Positions 15,728 through 25,801 are shown, counted from the first letter of the stretch. The stretch: 64,000 nucleotides of DNA from Brevibacterium sanguinis (GCF_003315415.1 NZ_QNSB01000002.1:124001-188000), one strand, 5' to 3'. Program-made: numbers and translations. Notes: a model not told the origin generated them from the sequence alone.

Positions 15728-18124
15728 TCACCTCGCGGCCGTCGCACCGTCCGGGCCGGCCGCGCTCGCGTGCGCTCGGAAGGTCCGCAGGCGCAGGCTG
15801 TTGGAGACGACGAAGACGGAGGAGAACGCCATCGCCGCTCCGGCGAGCATCGGGTTGAGCAGTCCGGCGGCCGCGACGGGGATCAGCGCGGTGTTGTAGG
15901 CGAAGGCCCAGAACAGGTTGCCCTTGATCGTGCCGAGGGTGCGCCGGGAGAGGCGGATCGCGTCGACCGCGGCGCGCAGGTCGCCGCGGACGAGGGTGAG
16001 GTCCGAGGCCTCGATCGCGACATCGGTGCCGGTGCCCATCGACAGGCCGAGGTCGGCCTGGGCGAGTGCCGCGGCGTCGTTGACCCCGTCGCCGACCATG
16101 GCGACCCGCCTGCCCTCGGCCTGCAGACTCCTGATCCGCTCGACCTTGTCGGCGGGCATGACCTCGGCGATGACATGGCCGGGGTCGATGCCGACCTCCG
16201 CGGCGACCGCCTCGGCGACGGCTGCGCTGTCACCGGTGAGCAGCATCGGGGTCAGTCCCAGCTCCCGCAGCTGCGTGATCGCCTGCGCCGAGGTGGGCTT
16301 GATCGCATCCGCGACGACGAGCACTCCGCGCGCCCTGCCGTCCCATCCGACGGCGACGGCGGTGCGGCCCAGGCCGGCGGCGGCATCCATCGCCTCGCCG
16401 AGCGCGGGCGGCAGCGGCTGCCCGCGCTCGGCGAGCAGCGTCGGGCGTCCGACGAGGACGGCCCGGTGCTCACCGCTGCCGTCGACGAGGCCTTGAACAC
16501 CGAGCCCTGCGACGTTGGCGAAGTCCTCGACTGCCGCCAGATCGCCGAGCCTCTCGCGCGCGCTCGCGGCGATCGCCTGGGCGATGGGGTGCTCGGAGGA
16601 GTCCTCGAGCGCCCCGGCCATCCGCAGCACCTCGTCGGGGTCCTCGCCCTCGGCGGCGACGACGTCGAGGAGGGTCATCCGCCCGGTGGTCACGGTTCCC
16701 GTCTTGTCGAGGACGATCGTGTCGATGCGGCGGGTCGTCTCGAGCACCTCGGGTCCCTTGATGAGGATGCCCATCTGCGCTCCGCGGCCCGTGCCGACCA
16801 TGAGCGCCGTCGGTGTCGCGAGGCCCAGTGCGCACGGGCAGGCGACGATGAGCACGGCGACCGCGGCGGTGAAAGCGGGCGTCAGCCCCGCGCCCGTGCC
16901 GGCCCAGAATCCGAAGGTCGCGACCGCGAGCGCGATGACGATGGGGACGAAGACCCCGGAGATGCGGTCGGCGAGCCGCTGGGCCCCGGCCTTGCCGGTC
17001 TGCGCGTCCTCGACCATCCGCGCCATCTGCGCCAGTTGCGTGTCCGCGCCCACCCGCGTCGCCTCGACGACGAGGCGGCCGCCCGCGTTGACGGTGGCGC
17101 CGACGACACCGTCGCCGGGGCCGACCTCGACGGGCACCGATTCGCCCGTGACCATCGAGGCGTCGACCGCGGAGGTGCCCTCGACGATCGTCCCGTCGGT
17201 GGCGATCTTCTCCCCCGGCCTGACGACGAAGCGGTCGCCGACACCGAGCTCGTCGATGCCGACCCGCTCCTCGCGACCGTCGCGGAGGACCGAGACCTCC
17301 TTGGCCCCGAGTTCGAGCAGGGCACGCAGCGCCGCGCCCGAACGGCGCTTGGCTCGGGCCTCGAAGTAGCGACCGAGCAGGATGAAGGTGATGACTCCCG
17401 CTCCGACCTCGAGGTAGATGCTGCTCGCGCCGTCCGCGCGGCTCGGGTCGATGGTCAGGGAGAACGGGTGGGTCATCCCCCGGTCCCCCGCGGTGCCGAG
17501 GAACAGGGCGTAGAGGGACCACAGGAGGGCGGCGCCCGTCCCCATCGAGATGAGCGTGTCCATCGTGGCGGTGGCGTGCCTGAGGTTCTGCCACGCCGCC
17601 CGGTGGAACGGCAGTCCCGCCCAGACGATGACCGGTGCGGCCAGCGTCAGCGAGGCGAATCCCCAGTAGTCGAACTGGAGCGCCGGGATCATCGCCATCG
17701 CGATGACCGGCACGGTGAGCACCGCGGAGATGATCACCCGGGTGCGCAGGGCACGGACCGAGCCGTCCTCCTCGGTCGGCCCGGCGGTGTCGGATCCGGC
17801 GGCGGCCGAGGGCGCGGACGCCGGCGGTTGGGGCAGCTTCGCACTGTATCCGGCCTGCTCGACCGCCTCGACGAGGGTGGCCTCATCGATGCCGGTCGCG
17901 ATGCTGACCTTGGCCTTCTCGGTCGCATAGTTGACCGTGGCGGTGACCCCGTCGAGCTTGTTGAGCTTGCGCTCGATGCGGTTCGCGCACGACGCGCAGG
18001 TCATGCCGCTGATGAGCAGCTCGACGCTGGAGTCGCCGCGATCGCCCCCTGTGCTGGTGCCGGTGCCTGTGCTGGTGTCGGTGCTGGTTCCGGTCGTGGC
18101 TGTCCCCTCATTCGCCGTGGCCAT
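15728..18124 (-). CDS. copA: Copper-exporting P1B-type ATPase
   Basis: The 798-residue P-type ATPase has one N-terminal heavy-metal-associated domain ([15 protein letters not shown]), eight predicted membrane helices, the actuator VTGESVPVE, the Cu(I)-selective CPC motif [12 protein letters not shown], the phosphorylation site DKTGTVT, the SSEHP motif of the nucleotide domain, and [16 protein letters not shown]. This set defines Cu+ efflux ATPases. A Thr/Gly-rich low-complexity N-terminus precedes the HMA domain. The gene overlaps the end of the His-rich protein gene by 17 bases and follows a CsoR-type operator, so it is likely copper-induced. Confidence 0.95.
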   Translation of the reverse strand: MATANEGTATTGTSTDTSTGTGTSTGGDRGDSSVELLISGMTCASCANRIERKLNKLDGVTATVNYATEKAKVSIATGIDEATLVEAVEQAGYSAKLPQPPASAPSAAAGSDTAGPTEEDGSVRALRTRVIISAVLTVPVIAMAMIPALQFDYWGFASLTLAAPVIVWAGLPFHRAAWQNLRHATATMDTLISMGTGAALLWSLYALFLGTAGDRGMTHPFSLTIDPSRADGASSIYLEVGAGVITFILLGRYFEARAKRRSGAALRALLELGAKEVSVLRDGREERVGIDELGVGDRFVVRPGEKIATDGTIVEGTSAVDASMVTGESVPVEVGPGDGVVGATVNAGGRLVVEATRVGADTQLAQMARMVEDAQTGKAGAQRLADRISGVFVPIVIALAVATFGFWAGTGAGLTPAFTAAVAVLIVACPCALGLATPTALMVGTGRGAQMGILIKGPEVLETTRRIDTIVLDKTGTVTTGRMTLLDVVAAEGEDPDEVLRMAGALEDSSEHPIAQAIAASARERLGDLAAVEDFANVAGLGVQGLVDGSGEHRAVLVGRPTLLAERGQPLPPALGEAMDAAAGLGRTAVAVGWDGRARGVLVVADAIKPTSAQAITQLRELGLTPMLLTGDSAAVAEAVAAEVGIDPGHVIAEVMPADKVERIRSLQAEGRRVAMVGDGVNDAAALAQADLGLSMGTGTDVAIEASDLTLVRGDLRAAVDAIRLSRRTLGTIKGNLFWAFAYNTALIPVAAAGLLNPMLAGAAMAFSSVFVVSNSLRLRTFRAHASAAGPDGATAAR

Positions 18125-19202
18125 GGGCGTCTCCTTCGTGCTCGTGTCCGTCGGCGTCAGCGGGCGCGTTCCGGTCCCCTCCGGGCTGTTCGCCGTCGCC
18201 GGTCGCTGCGCCGTCTGCGCTCTCGGCCGGGTCGTCGATGTGTGCTGTGCCCGCGTCGACGACGAAGCCTGCGGTGTGCACCTGCCCGTCGACCTTGAAG
18301 TCGAGGTAGAGGAGGTAGCGGCCGTCGGTCGGGGCGGTGATCTCGAAGTCGATGGATGGACCGCCGGTGTCGCCCGGACCCGGCTCCTTCCCGTGCGGGT
18401 GGACGTGGAGGTAGGCGAGGTCCCCGTGGCGCAGTCCCGTGAGGTGCCCGAAGGCGCCCATGTGCGGCTCGAGGTCGGTCACGGGCTTGCCGTCGCGGCG
18501 CACGGCGATCGTCACCGGTGAGCTCTCTCCGGCCGTCAGCTCACCGTCGAGGCTCACTTCGAAGCCGTCGACCTCGACCGAGGTCACCGTGTCCCCGACG
18601 CTCTCGGGTCGGTAGTCGCCGGCGACCTGGACGGTCGAGGACAGAGTGAGCGGCTCGCCGGTGGCGGAGGGGACGATGTCGGCATAGATCCGGTAGGTGC
18701 CCGCCGCGTCCCAGGACCACGGCAGGGTCCACCGGCCGCTCTCGTCGCGTTCGGGGTGGACGTGGTGGAAATGGGAGCCATCGGCGCGGACGACGATGAG
18801 ATGGAGCTCCTGTTCGTGGGAGACGTCGAAGTCGGTCACCGCCCGGTCGTTCTCGTCGAGCACCGTGAACGCGATCTCCCCCCTGTCCTCGGGTTTCGTC
18901 GGTGCCGACAGCTCGCCGAGGCGGTAGCCGCCCGAATCGAGGGAGAGCCCCGCCGAGAAGGTCGCTTCGTCCGCTGCCCCGGGGTCTTCCGTCGCGGAAT
19001 CATGACCGGCGTCCGTCGCGGCGCCATGGCCGCCTGCCTCAGCGCTCTCGTCGCCCTCTCCCATCGGCTGGTCCCCCGCAGCGGGATCCGCGGCGGTCGG
19101 GCCGACCGGGCCGAGTGCTCGGCCGAGCCCGAAGGCGGCCACGAGCACGAGCGCGAGCACCGCGAGAGCGCCGATGAGTCGTCCGATCGTGCTCGCCTGC
19201 AT
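18108..19202 (-). CDS. Membrane-anchored His-rich copper-operon protein
   Basis: The 364-residue product starts at ATG 19202 (MQASTIG), with GGGAGG seven bases upstream; GTG 19229 is a longer, weaker option. An N-terminal helix ([19 protein letters not shown]) anchors an extracytoplasmic part made of two beta-rich segments. Metal-ligand clusters appear as [25 protein letters not shown] and a terminal [12 protein letters not shown]. It is the first gene behind the CsoR-type site and overlaps copA, so I infer extracellular copper binding or delivery. Similar proteins are annotated only as hypothetical or heavy-metal-binding. Confidence 0.8.
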   Translation of the reverse strand: MQASTIGRLIGALAVLALVLVAAFGLGRALGPVGPTAADPAAGDQPMGEGDESAEAGGHGAATDAGHDSATEDPGAADEATFSAGLSLDSGGYRLGELSAPTKPEDRGEIAFTVLDENDRAVTDFDVSHEQELHLIVVRADGSHFHHVHPERDESGRWTLPWSWDAAGTYRIYADIVPSATGEPLTLSSTVQVAGDYRPESVGDTVTSVEVDGFEVSLDGELTAGESSPVTIAVRRDGKPVTDLEPHMGAFGHLTGLRHGDLAYLHVHPHGKEPGPGDTGGPSIDFEITAPTDGRYLLYLDFKVDGQVHTAGFVVDAGTAHIDDPAESADGAATGDGEQPGGDRNAPADADGHEHEGDAHGHGE

Positions 19203-19274
19203 TCCGAACCCTCCCTGCCTGTTGCCCACGTGGGCCTGTGATCCCGGACCCCCTTGGGTCCTGACTGCACCATA

Positions 19275-19289
19275 TACCCCTAGGGGGTA
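19275..19289. promoter_or_regulatory. CsoR-type copper operator
   Basis: TACCCCTAGGGGGTA is a near-perfect dyad of the TACCC...GGGTA class bound by the Cu(I) sensor CsoR. It lies 73 bp upstream of the His-rich protein/copA operon, overlapping the probable promoter. CsoR itself is not in the window. Confidence 0.75.
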
Positions 19290-19341
19290 GGAGTCAATCG
19301 CGGGAGACCGGGACGCTCACCGATCTCGGCGGGCACAAGAA

Positions 19342-19385
19342 GAGGCCTCCCTCTCCTCGGATCGCTCCGATGAGAGGGAGGCCTC
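19342..19385 (-). terminator. Strong hairpin terminator after the M28 peptidase gene
   Basis: A 14-bp perfect stem (19342-19355 with 19372-19385) continues, after one mismatch, into a TCGGA/TCCGA inner stem with a four-base loop. It lies 54 bases past the peptidase stop in the direction of transcription. Confidence 0.8.
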
Positions 19386-19439
19386 GCCGCGGTCGAGTCC
19401 TGACTGCTCAGGCAGCCAGAACTCAACCGCGTGCCCGGC

Positions 19440-21461
19440 TCAGCTCCTGCGGCGCCGGGCGCCCATGGTCATGAGCACGCCGAGCACGATGAGCGCTCCG
19501 GCCGAGATCACCAGGGGCAGCGCCTCGTTGCCGGTCCGCGGCAGGTCGCCGCCGGCCCCGGGACCGTCGCCCTTGGAGCTGACGACCTCGAACGAGCCGG
19601 TGAGCGGGTCCCCGCCCTCGCAGTCGACGGTGACGTCGTAGGCGCCGATGTAGTCGGCGGCCTTGGACCTGTCGAGTCCGCGGACGGCGAACGTGACGAC
19701 CCCGTCGGCGCCCACCTCGGCGGACTGCTCGAACTTCTCGATCCTGCCGTTGCGGGGCTCGACCGTCATGGTCGCGGTCGTGTCGGCGGTGCAGCCGGCC
19801 GCCGTCACCCGAACGCCCTCGTCGGAGACGAAGTCCTTCTCGTCGATCGTCCGCGGCTCGATGCTCAGGTCCCGTGCCGCGGGATCCTCGGTCGGATCGT
19901 CGGTCGGCGTCGGATCATCCGTCGGGTCGTCGGTCGGAGGGTCGGTCGGATCGGTCGGAGGGTCGGTCGGCTCGTCCCTGAGCTCGTACGCCAGAGTGTG
20001 CACCGAATAAGCGATCGCCGGGGCGAAGATCCCGACGGACTCCTCGCTGACGTTCTCGATCGTGTCGGTCGGCTTGTGGTAGTTCGTGTCGTGGGGCTGG
20101 CCGACCGTGCCGCCGAACCACTCGGCCTCCTGCTCGGTCTTGACGCCGTCCGCGCCGGAGAACAGGCCGCTGGCGGGGATGCCCGCGTCCATGAACGCCT
20201 TGTAGTCGGAGCGTCCGGAGAAGTCGGTGCCGATGTGCTTCTGGTCGATGCCGTCGAAGTAGTCGGTGTAGATCTTCTCGAGCTCGGCCGACCCCTCGGG
20301 GACCGTGACGTCGCCGGGGATGGGCACATCGCTGCCGTTGGAGTCGAGGGTGCCGACGACGTAGTTGTCGGAGCCGATCATGTCGAAGTTGAGGTAGGCC
20401 TTGATCTTCTTCACCTCGGCCTCGCTGAGGGAGGCGACGTACTCGGTCGAACCGACGAGCCCGACCTCCTCGGCACCCCACCAGCCGAAGCGGATGGCGT
20501 TGTCGACCTCGGTCGGCTGCTCGGCGAGCGCCTCGGCGCTGGCGAGCAGGGCCGCGGAGCCGGAGCCGTTGTCGTTGACACCGGGACCTTCGGGCACACC
20601 GTCGAGGTGGGCCCCGAACATCTGGACGTTGTCATGGTCGCCGGCCTTGGTCTCGGCGATGACGTTCCACGTCGTGTCGATGGAGAACGTCACCTCGAGG
20701 GCGATGTCGACCACAGGCAGGGCGGCGGGATCGTCGCCGGCGGCGATGACCTTGTCGGCGAGCTCCTGGCCCTTGTTGTAGGACACCGCGATCGTCGGTG
20801 CACTGCCCTGAGCACGGCCGCCGAGCGTGGGGTTGAGGTCCTCATCGGGGGCGTTGGCGTCGTTGTTGGCGAGGATGATCGCCGCCGCGCCCGCTTCGCC
20901 CGCGGCGATGGCCTTCTCGGCGAAGGTGCAGCTGCCGCGGGTGACGAGCGCCACGGATCCGCCGATGTCGTCGGGGTAGTCGGCTGCCTCGCAGCCCAGC
21001 TGGCTGCCCTGGAGGTCGCTGTAGTCGTCGTCGTTGAGCAGCCGCAGCGAGGCATCGGTGAGGTCGGCCCCTTCGGAGAAGGTGGCGACCGTCGCCTTGA
21101 GCTCCTCATCGTCGACCGTGGCGGAGAAGCTGTCGACGGTGTGGTTCTCGACCTCGAACTCCTGGCGCTCGACGTCGAACGCCCCGGTCGCCTCGAGGGT
21201 CTTCTCGACGTACTCCACGGACTCCTCGTAGCCCGGTGAGCCGAGCGAGCGGAAGCCGTCGTCGGCGTGCTTCGTCGAGATGTCGGAGATCGCCTGCAGG
21301 TGCTTCATGACATCGTCGCCGGTGACGCCCATGTCCGTGTGCTCGGTCGGCCCGGGGTCGGTCGGGGCCGAGGTCCCGGCGGCCATCGCCGGGGACACGC
21401 CGCTGAGGACCAATCCCGCCGAGGCGGTGACCGCCAGCCATGCTCTGGTGCGCAACTTCAT
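19440..21461 (-). CDS. Sortase-anchored M28 family aminopeptidase with PA domain
   Basis: The 673-residue protein is exported (MKLRTRAWLAVTASAGLVLS, cleavage near MAAG) and ends LPRTG-hydrophobic helix-RRRR, a sortase signal. A protease-associated insert (CEAADYPDDIGGSVALVTRG) precedes the M28 Zn core: FGAHLDGVPEGPGVNDNGSG, WWGAEEVGLVG and a later His ligand. A (PTDD)n-like spacer at 19882-19972 separates the enzyme from a folded C-terminal domain. It should release N-terminal amino acids from peptides at the cell surface. ATG 21461 follows GGAAAGGA. MtrA-like boxes lie upstream. Confidence 0.9.
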   Translation of the reverse strand: MKLRTRAWLAVTASAGLVLSGVSPAMAAGTSAPTDPGPTEHTDMGVTGDDVMKHLQAISDISTKHADDGFRSLGSPGYEESVEYVEKTLEATGAFDVERQEFEVENHTVDSFSATVDDEELKATVATFSEGADLTDASLRLLNDDDYSDLQGSQLGCEAADYPDDIGGSVALVTRGSCTFAEKAIAAGEAGAAAIILANNDANAPDEDLNPTLGGRAQGSAPTIAVSYNKGQELADKVIAAGDDPAALPVVDIALEVTFSIDTTWNVIAETKAGDHDNVQMFGAHLDGVPEGPGVNDNGSGSAALLASAEALAEQPTEVDNAIRFGWWGAEEVGLVGSTEYVASLSEAEVKKIKAYLNFDMIGSDNYVVGTLDSNGSDVPIPGDVTVPEGSAELEKIYTDYFDGIDQKHIGTDFSGRSDYKAFMDAGIPASGLFSGADGVKTEQEAEWFGGTVGQPHDTNYHKPTDTIENVSEESVGIFAPAIAYSVHTLAYELRDEPTDPPTDPTDPPTDDPTDDPTPTDDPTEDPAARDLSIEPRTIDEKDFVSDEGVRVTAAGCTADTTATMTVEPRNGRIEKFEQSAEVGADGVVTFAVRGLDRSKAADYIGAYDVTVDCEGGDPLTGSFEVVSSKGDGPGAGGDLPRTGNEALPLVISAGALIVLGVLMTMGARRRRS
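19882..19972. repeat. Low-complexity tandem repeat (PT/D-rich spacer)
   Basis: Reiterated GTCGGTCGGA/GTCGGAGG units encode the Pro/Thr/Asp spacer of the M28 peptidase on the minus strand. Unit number is likely to vary between strains, as for wall-spanning linkers. Confidence 0.7.
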
Positions 21462-21683
21462 GTGGTTCCTTTCCCAACATGTCTGCCACTGGGGCCGTGC
21501 CTCGTCCGCAGCGCTCAAGCGACCTTGATCGATCGACTGCGCCTTCGACCGCAGAGCGAAGGCCCCGGATCCCGTGGGCGGCGAACAGCTGCCGACGGCC
21601 GGTGGCTCACTCCGTGCTCAAAGGGGAAGCGCGGTCCCGCCCGCCCCGCGTATGCCCTCGCATATAACGAATCACATACTACT

Positions 21684-21699
21684 GTTACGAAACGGTGAC
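21684..21699 (-). promoter_or_regulatory. Candidate MtrA box upstream of the surface peptidase
   Basis: Read on the minus strand this is GTCAC-N6-GTAAC, an exact fit to the GTNAC-N6-GTNAC direct repeat recognised by the actinobacterial response regulator MtrA, which controls cell-wall and surface genes. It lies about 225 bp upstream of the peptidase start. Confidence 0.45.
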
Positions 21700-21746
21700 A
21701 GAACTCACAATGTGTCTCAATCTAGCCCATCCTGACCGCCCGGTAG

Positions 21747-21762
21747 GTCACGAAACAATAAC
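21747..21762 (+). promoter_or_regulatory. Second MtrA-like box in the divergent region
   Basis: GTCAC-GAAACA-ATAAC fits GTNAC-N6-GTNAC with one mismatch. It sits about 65 bp before the VIT1-like start and could serve either gene. Confidence 0.35.
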
Positions 21763-21826
21763 GAACAACAGTTACGCGATTGCGCAAGTGTTGAATTGAG
21801 AGCGGGTTGTCAGTAGTCTTCCTCCA

Positions 21827-22981
21827 ATGACGAACAACGATCCCCAGCGCTTCCTCGACGCCGGCCGCGGCTCGCCGGGCCCCGCCGCGTCCCACGATCC
21901 GGGCACGGGGCCTACGCCGGACTCCCGGACGATCCGACGGTGGCAGCGCTACCTCGCCAACGAGCGCCTCGAGGAGCGCGTCTACCGTGACCTCGCCCGG
22001 CGGCGCACCGGTGAGGACCGGGAGATCCTCCTCGAACTCGCCGCCGCCGAGTCCCGGCACCAGCAGCACTGGATCGACCTCCTCGGCGACCAGGCTGGGA
22101 AGAAGCGTGCTCCCGACCTCGTCACCCTCGGCCTCGCCTTCCTCGGTCGGCTCTTCGGCTCCGTCTTCATCCTCGCCCTGGCCCAGCAGTCGGAGACGAG
22201 CTCGCCCTATCAGGACGACGACGCGGCGTCGGCGGAGATGGCCGCCGACGAGCGGATCCACGCCGAGGTGGTCCGGGCCCTGGCCGCCCGCTCCCGCGCC
22301 CGTCTGTCGGGCAACTTCCGCGCCGCCGTGTTCGGCGCCAACGACGGTCTCGTGTCGAACCTCGCCCTCGTCCTCGGCGTCGGCGCCGCCGGCGTCTCGA
22401 ACTCGGTCATCCTCCTCACCGGGATCTCCGGGCTGCTCGCCGGAGCCCTGTCGATGGGCGCCGGGGAGTACATCTCGGTGCGCTCACAGCGCGAGCTCCT
22501 CGACGCGTCGACGCCGGACCCCGAATCCCGCCACGCCGTCGCCGACCTCAACATCGACGCGAACGAGCTCGCCCTCGTCTTCCGCGCCCGCGGCGAGGAT
22601 CCCGCGGAGGCCGCGGCCCACGCCCACCGGATCATCGCGGCGGCGAAGAACCAGCACGCCCCCACCCTGCCCGTCCTCGACGTCGGTGTCGACCGCGACG
22701 AGCTCGGCACCGGACTCGGCGCGGCCCTGTCGAGCTTCTGCTTCTTCTCCTCCGGCGCCCTCATCCCGATCCTGCCCTACATCTTCGGGATGTCGGGGAT
22801 CCCCGCGGTCGTCCTCTCGGCCGGGCTCGTGGGCATCGCCCTGCTCTTCACCGGGAGCACGGTCGGCCTGCTCTCGGGCACCGCTCCCGGACCCCGGGCG
22901 CTGCGGCAGCTCGCCGTCGGCTTCGGCGCGGCCGCGATCACCTACGCCCTCGGCCTGCTCTTCGGCGTGAGCACCGGCTGA
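21827..22981 (+). CDS. VIT1/CCC1 family protein with N-terminal ferritin-like domain
   Basis: The 384-residue protein combines a helical rubrerythrin/ferritin-like segment (about residues 30-165, with RWQRYLANERLEERVYRDLA and the carboxylate/His set AAAESRHQQHW) with a VIT1/CCC1 membrane domain. That domain shows FGANDGLVSNLALVLGVG, LAGALSMGAGEYISVRSQRE, and a paired C-terminal helix bundle. VIT1 relatives transport Fe2+ or Mn2+ across membranes, and those with ferritin-like heads (MbfA type) export iron. A role in iron or manganese efflux is inferred from the family. Confidence 0.85.
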   Translation: MTNNDPQRFLDAGRGSPGPAASHDPGTGPTPDSRTIRRWQRYLANERLEERVYRDLARRRTGEDREILLELAAAESRHQQHWIDLLGDQAGKKRAPDLVTLGLAFLGRLFGSVFILALAQQSETSSPYQDDDAASAEMAADERIHAEVVRALAARSRARLSGNFRAAVFGANDGLVSNLALVLGVGAAGVSNSVILLTGISGLLAGALSMGAGEYISVRSQRELLDASTPDPESRHAVADLNIDANELALVFRARGEDPAEAAAHAHRIIAAAKNQHAPTLPVLDVGVDRDELGTGLGAALSSFCFFSSGALIPILPYIFGMSGIPAVVLSAGLVGIALLFTGSTVGLLSGTAPGPRALRQLAVGFGAAAITYALGLLFGVSTG

Positions 22982-23121
22982 GGCGGTGCACCCGCAGCTG
23001 CACAGGCCGACGCCCGCTGTCCGCGAGCGCACCGGCCGAGACCGACCGACGCAGTGGCCTGTACTCTCGACCTGTCACCTCCCCGGGCATCCGGCCCGGA
23101 CCATCCACGACAGGAGCGACG

Positions 23122-24450
23122 ATGCCCGCCACCGCAGTCAACACCCCGGCGACCAATCGCCGGGTGCTCATCGGCAGCCTGTCAGGCAGCGCCATCGAGT
23201 GGTTCGACTTCTTCCTCTACGCCACCGCGGCGGCGTTCATCTTCGACAAGCAGTTCTTCCCCAGCGACGACCCCCTCGTCTCGCTCATGCTCTCGTACCT
23301 GTCGCTGTCCCTGACCTTCTTCATCCGGCCCTTCGGCGGAGTCCTGTTCTCCCACCTCGGCGATCGCATCGGGCGGAAGAAGACCCTCGTCATCACCCTG
23401 TCGCTGATGGGCGGGTCGACGGTGGCCATCGGCCTCCTGCCCACCCACGACCAGGTCGGGCTGCTCGCGCCGACCCTCCTCATCGTCCTCCGCATCGTCC
23501 AGGGCATGGCGATCGGCGGCGAATGGGGAGGGGCGCTGCTGCTCGCCTACGAGTACGCGCCGCAGCACCGCCGCGGCTTCTTCGGCTCGGTGCCGCAGAC
23601 CGGCATCACGATCGGGATGCTCCTGTCGACCCTGGCGTTCGCCCTCGTGTCCACCCTGCCGGCGCCCGCCTTCGAATCCTGGGGCTGGCGACTGCCGTTC
23701 ATCGCCTCGGTCGTCCTCGTCGTCGTGGGTCTGTGGATCCGCAAGGGCCTCAATGAGACTCCGGCGTTCCAGGAGGCCAAGGACACCGGGCAGATCGCGA
23801 AGCTCCCCATCAAGGACACGCTGCGCGATCATTGGCGCTCGGTGCTCGTCGCCATCGGCGCCAAAGTCGTCGAGACCGCCCCGTTCTACATCTTCGCGAC
23901 CTTCGTCGTCAGCTACGCCACCGGAGTGCTCGACTACGAGCAGTCGGTCGTCCTCAACGCGGTGAGCGTCGCCGCCCTCGTCTCCACGTTAATGATCATG
24001 GCGATGGGCGCGCTGTCGGACCGCCTCGGCCGCAAGCCCGTCTACCTCGGCGGCACCATCCTCGTCGCCCTGTTCGCCGCCCCCTTCTTCATGCTCCTCG
24101 ACGTCGGGATGAACTGGGCGGTCTACGCCGCCGTGACCCTGGGGCTGGGCATCTTCTGGCCCCCGGTCACCGCGACGCTGGGCACCCTGACCTCGGAGAT
24201 CTTCACGACCCGCGTCCGCTACACGGGGGTCACGCTCGGCTATCAGATCGGCGCCGCTCTCGCCGGTGGGACCGCGCCCCTGCTCGCGACGTGGATGCTC
24301 GGCCGGTTCGACAACGCGTGGCTGCCCATCGCCGTGTACCTCATGGCGCTCGCGCTCATCTCCTTCGTCGCGGTCCTCGCGTCCGGTCCGATCCAGCGGT
24401 CGGAGAGCGCGCGGATCGCCGCCCGCGGAATCGACCCGACCATCGGCTGA
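23122..24450 (+). CDS. MFS transporter, metabolite:H+ symporter (MHS) family
   Basis: The 442-residue protein has 12 predicted transmembrane helices. MHS signatures include GSAIEWFDFFLYATAAAF, FIRPFGGVLFSHLGDRIGRK (loop 2-3 motif) and IVQGMAIGGEWGGALLL. Relatives carry organic acids, betaine or shikimate; the substrate here is unknown. GACAGGAG precedes the ATG. The next gene starts 41 bp downstream, but a metabolic link with PabC is not evident. Confidence 0.9.
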   Translation: MPATAVNTPATNRRVLIGSLSGSAIEWFDFFLYATAAAFIFDKQFFPSDDPLVSLMLSYLSLSLTFFIRPFGGVLFSHLGDRIGRKKTLVITLSLMGGSTVAIGLLPTHDQVGLLAPTLLIVLRIVQGMAIGGEWGGALLLAYEYAPQHRRGFFGSVPQTGITIGMLLSTLAFALVSTLPAPAFESWGWRLPFIASVVLVVVGLWIRKGLNETPAFQEAKDTGQIAKLPIKDTLRDHWRSVLVAIGAKVVETAPFYIFATFVVSYATGVLDYEQSVVLNAVSVAALVSTLMIMAMGALSDRLGRKPVYLGGTILVALFAAPFFMLLDVGMNWAVYAAVTLGLGIFWPPVTATLGTLTSEIFTTRVRYTGVTLGYQIGAALAGGTAPLLATWMLGRFDNAWLPIAVYLMALALISFVAVLASGPIQRSESARIAARGIDPTIG

Positions 24451-24491
24451 ACCGGCCGGTCCGGCCCCGACCACGTCCTAGACTGGTGCCC

Positions 24492-25367
24492 ATGACCGAC
24501 GCCCTCGTCCTCATCGACCCCAGCGCCTCCTCTCTCGAACTCGCCGACCTCGGCTCCGCCCAGCTCCCCGTCGACGACCTCTCCGCCCACCGCGGCGACG
24601 GGATCTTCGAGACCGTGCTCGTCCGGGTCGACGAGCCCTCCGGCGACGCCGTCGTCGTCGCCCGCGACCGGCACTTCGCCCGTTTCCGGGACTCCGCCTC
24701 GGCGCTCGATCTGCCCGATCCGGATCCGGCGCTGTGGAATCGCGCCCTCGACACCGTCATCGCCGAGGTGCGCGCCCAAGACCCGGAGAGCAGGGAGTTC
24801 GGTGTCCGCTACACCTTCTCCCGGGGGCTCGACTCCCCGCGCGGCTGGGCCTTCGGCGTCCCCATCGGCGAGGCGGTCCTGCGTGCCCGCGCCGAGGGCA
24901 TCAGCGCGATCAGCCTCGACCGCGGCTACGATGCGTACCTCGGCGGCAAGGCGCCGTGGCTGCTCATCGGGGCCAAGACCATCTCGTATGCGATCAACCA
25001 GGCCGCCGGCAGGTATGCGGCCGAGCGCGGCGCCGACGAGGCGCTCTTCGTCTCCCACGACGGAATCGTCCTCGAAGGACCGACGTCGAACCTCATCATC
25101 CGCCGAGGCGACCGCCTCCTCACCCCGGATCCCGCCGCCGGCCTCCTGTGGGGGACGACGCAGCGGCTGATCTTCGATCACGCCGGGGAGCTCGGGCTCG
25201 GTGCCGACTACGCCGATCTCCGCCTCGACGACATCCGCACCGCCGACGGTGCCTGGTTCGTGTCCTCGATGCGCACGGCAGTCGCCCTGACCTCGCTCGA
25301 CGGCGCCCCGATCAGCCGGGACGACGCACTCACCCGCGCGCTCCAGCAGATCATCGGCACCGGCTGA
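24492..25367 (+). CDS. pabC: Class IV aminotransferase / aminodeoxychorismate lyase
   Basis: The 291-residue PLP enzyme is of fold type IV. GDGIFETVLV is the N-terminal substrate motif, the PLP lysine lies in IGAKTISYAINQAAGR, and the EGPTSNLII and WGTTQR motifs contact the cofactor phosphate. The pattern fits 4-amino-4-deoxychorismate lyase, which forms p-aminobenzoate for folate, although branched-chain or D-amino acid aminotransferases share the fold. The frame is open far upstream, but MTDALVLIDP at 24492 is the sensible start. Its end overlaps a small convergent gene by 17 bases. Confidence 0.82.
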   Translation: MTDALVLIDPSASSLELADLGSAQLPVDDLSAHRGDGIFETVLVRVDEPSGDAVVVARDRHFARFRDSASALDLPDPDPALWNRALDTVIAEVRAQDPESREFGVRYTFSRGLDSPRGWAFGVPIGEAVLRARAEGISAISLDRGYDAYLGGKAPWLLIGAKTISYAINQAAGRYAAERGADEALFVSHDGIVLEGPTSNLIIRRGDRLLTPDPAAGLLWGTTQRLIFDHAGELGLGADYADLRLDDIRTADGAWFVSSMRTAVALTSLDGAPISRDDALTRALQQIIGTG

Positions 25368-25578
25368 GGGCGTCGGCCCGCTCCTCCGGCGTCCGGCGGC
25401 CCGCGTCTCGGGAGGGGATCGTCACCGCGAGGATCAGACCGGCGATGCACGCGCCGCAGCCCGACAGCCACAGCGTCCAGAACAGGCCCGCCAGCGCGGG
25501 GAACAGCCCGAGCAGGAAGCACACGGCGCCGAGCACGAACAGCCCCGCGACCACAGCGGCCTTCCACCTGTAGAGCAT
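25351..25578 (-). CDS. Small two-helix membrane protein, unknown
   Basis: The 75-residue protein has two hydrophobic helices (AAVVAGLFVLGAVCFLLGLF and TLWLSGCGACIAGLILAVTI) and a charged tail (RDAGRRTPEERADALSRCR). It is similar in layout to small actinobacterial hypothetical membrane proteins. A GGAGGCGAGG stretch precedes the ATG. It overlaps the end of pabC convergently. Confidence 0.68.
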   Translation of the reverse strand: MLYRWKAAVVAGLFVLGAVCFLLGLFPALAGLFWTLWLSGCGACIAGLILAVTIPSRDAGRRTPEERADALSRCR

Positions 25579-25801
25579 TCCGACCTCGCCTCCGGCGTCC
25601 AGTGCCCCGACGGCCCCGGCAGCCGTCTCGATCCCAACCTATCGGCACCGGTCGATCCGCACATCCCTCGAAAGGATGAAGTCGACTCGCACCGGCGGCC
25701 GAGGACCACCGCTCGACGTCACCGCCCTGCGCTACTGTGGTGACGTAGGCAATCGGACCCGGATGTGCGCGCACTTCCGGCCCAACAGAGAGGACACGAG
25801 C

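Larger units (their letters stand above)
21462..21826. other. 365-bp divergent intergenic region
   Basis: This region lies between the leftward M28 peptidase gene and the rightward VIT1-like gene. It is G/C-rich near the peptidase and becomes A/T-rich from about 21660, where promoters for both directions probably lie. It contains two GTNAC-N6-GTNAC-like boxes (21684-21699 and 21747-21762). No RNA gene or small reading frame with a ribosome site was found. Confidence 0.6.

Noticed and set aside
21694..21709. GGTGA-N6-TCACA-like half match to a CRP/GlxR site upstream of the M28 peptidase
   Set aside because: It deviates from TGTGA-N6-TCACA and overlaps the exact MtrA-type match, so I did not list it as a feature.
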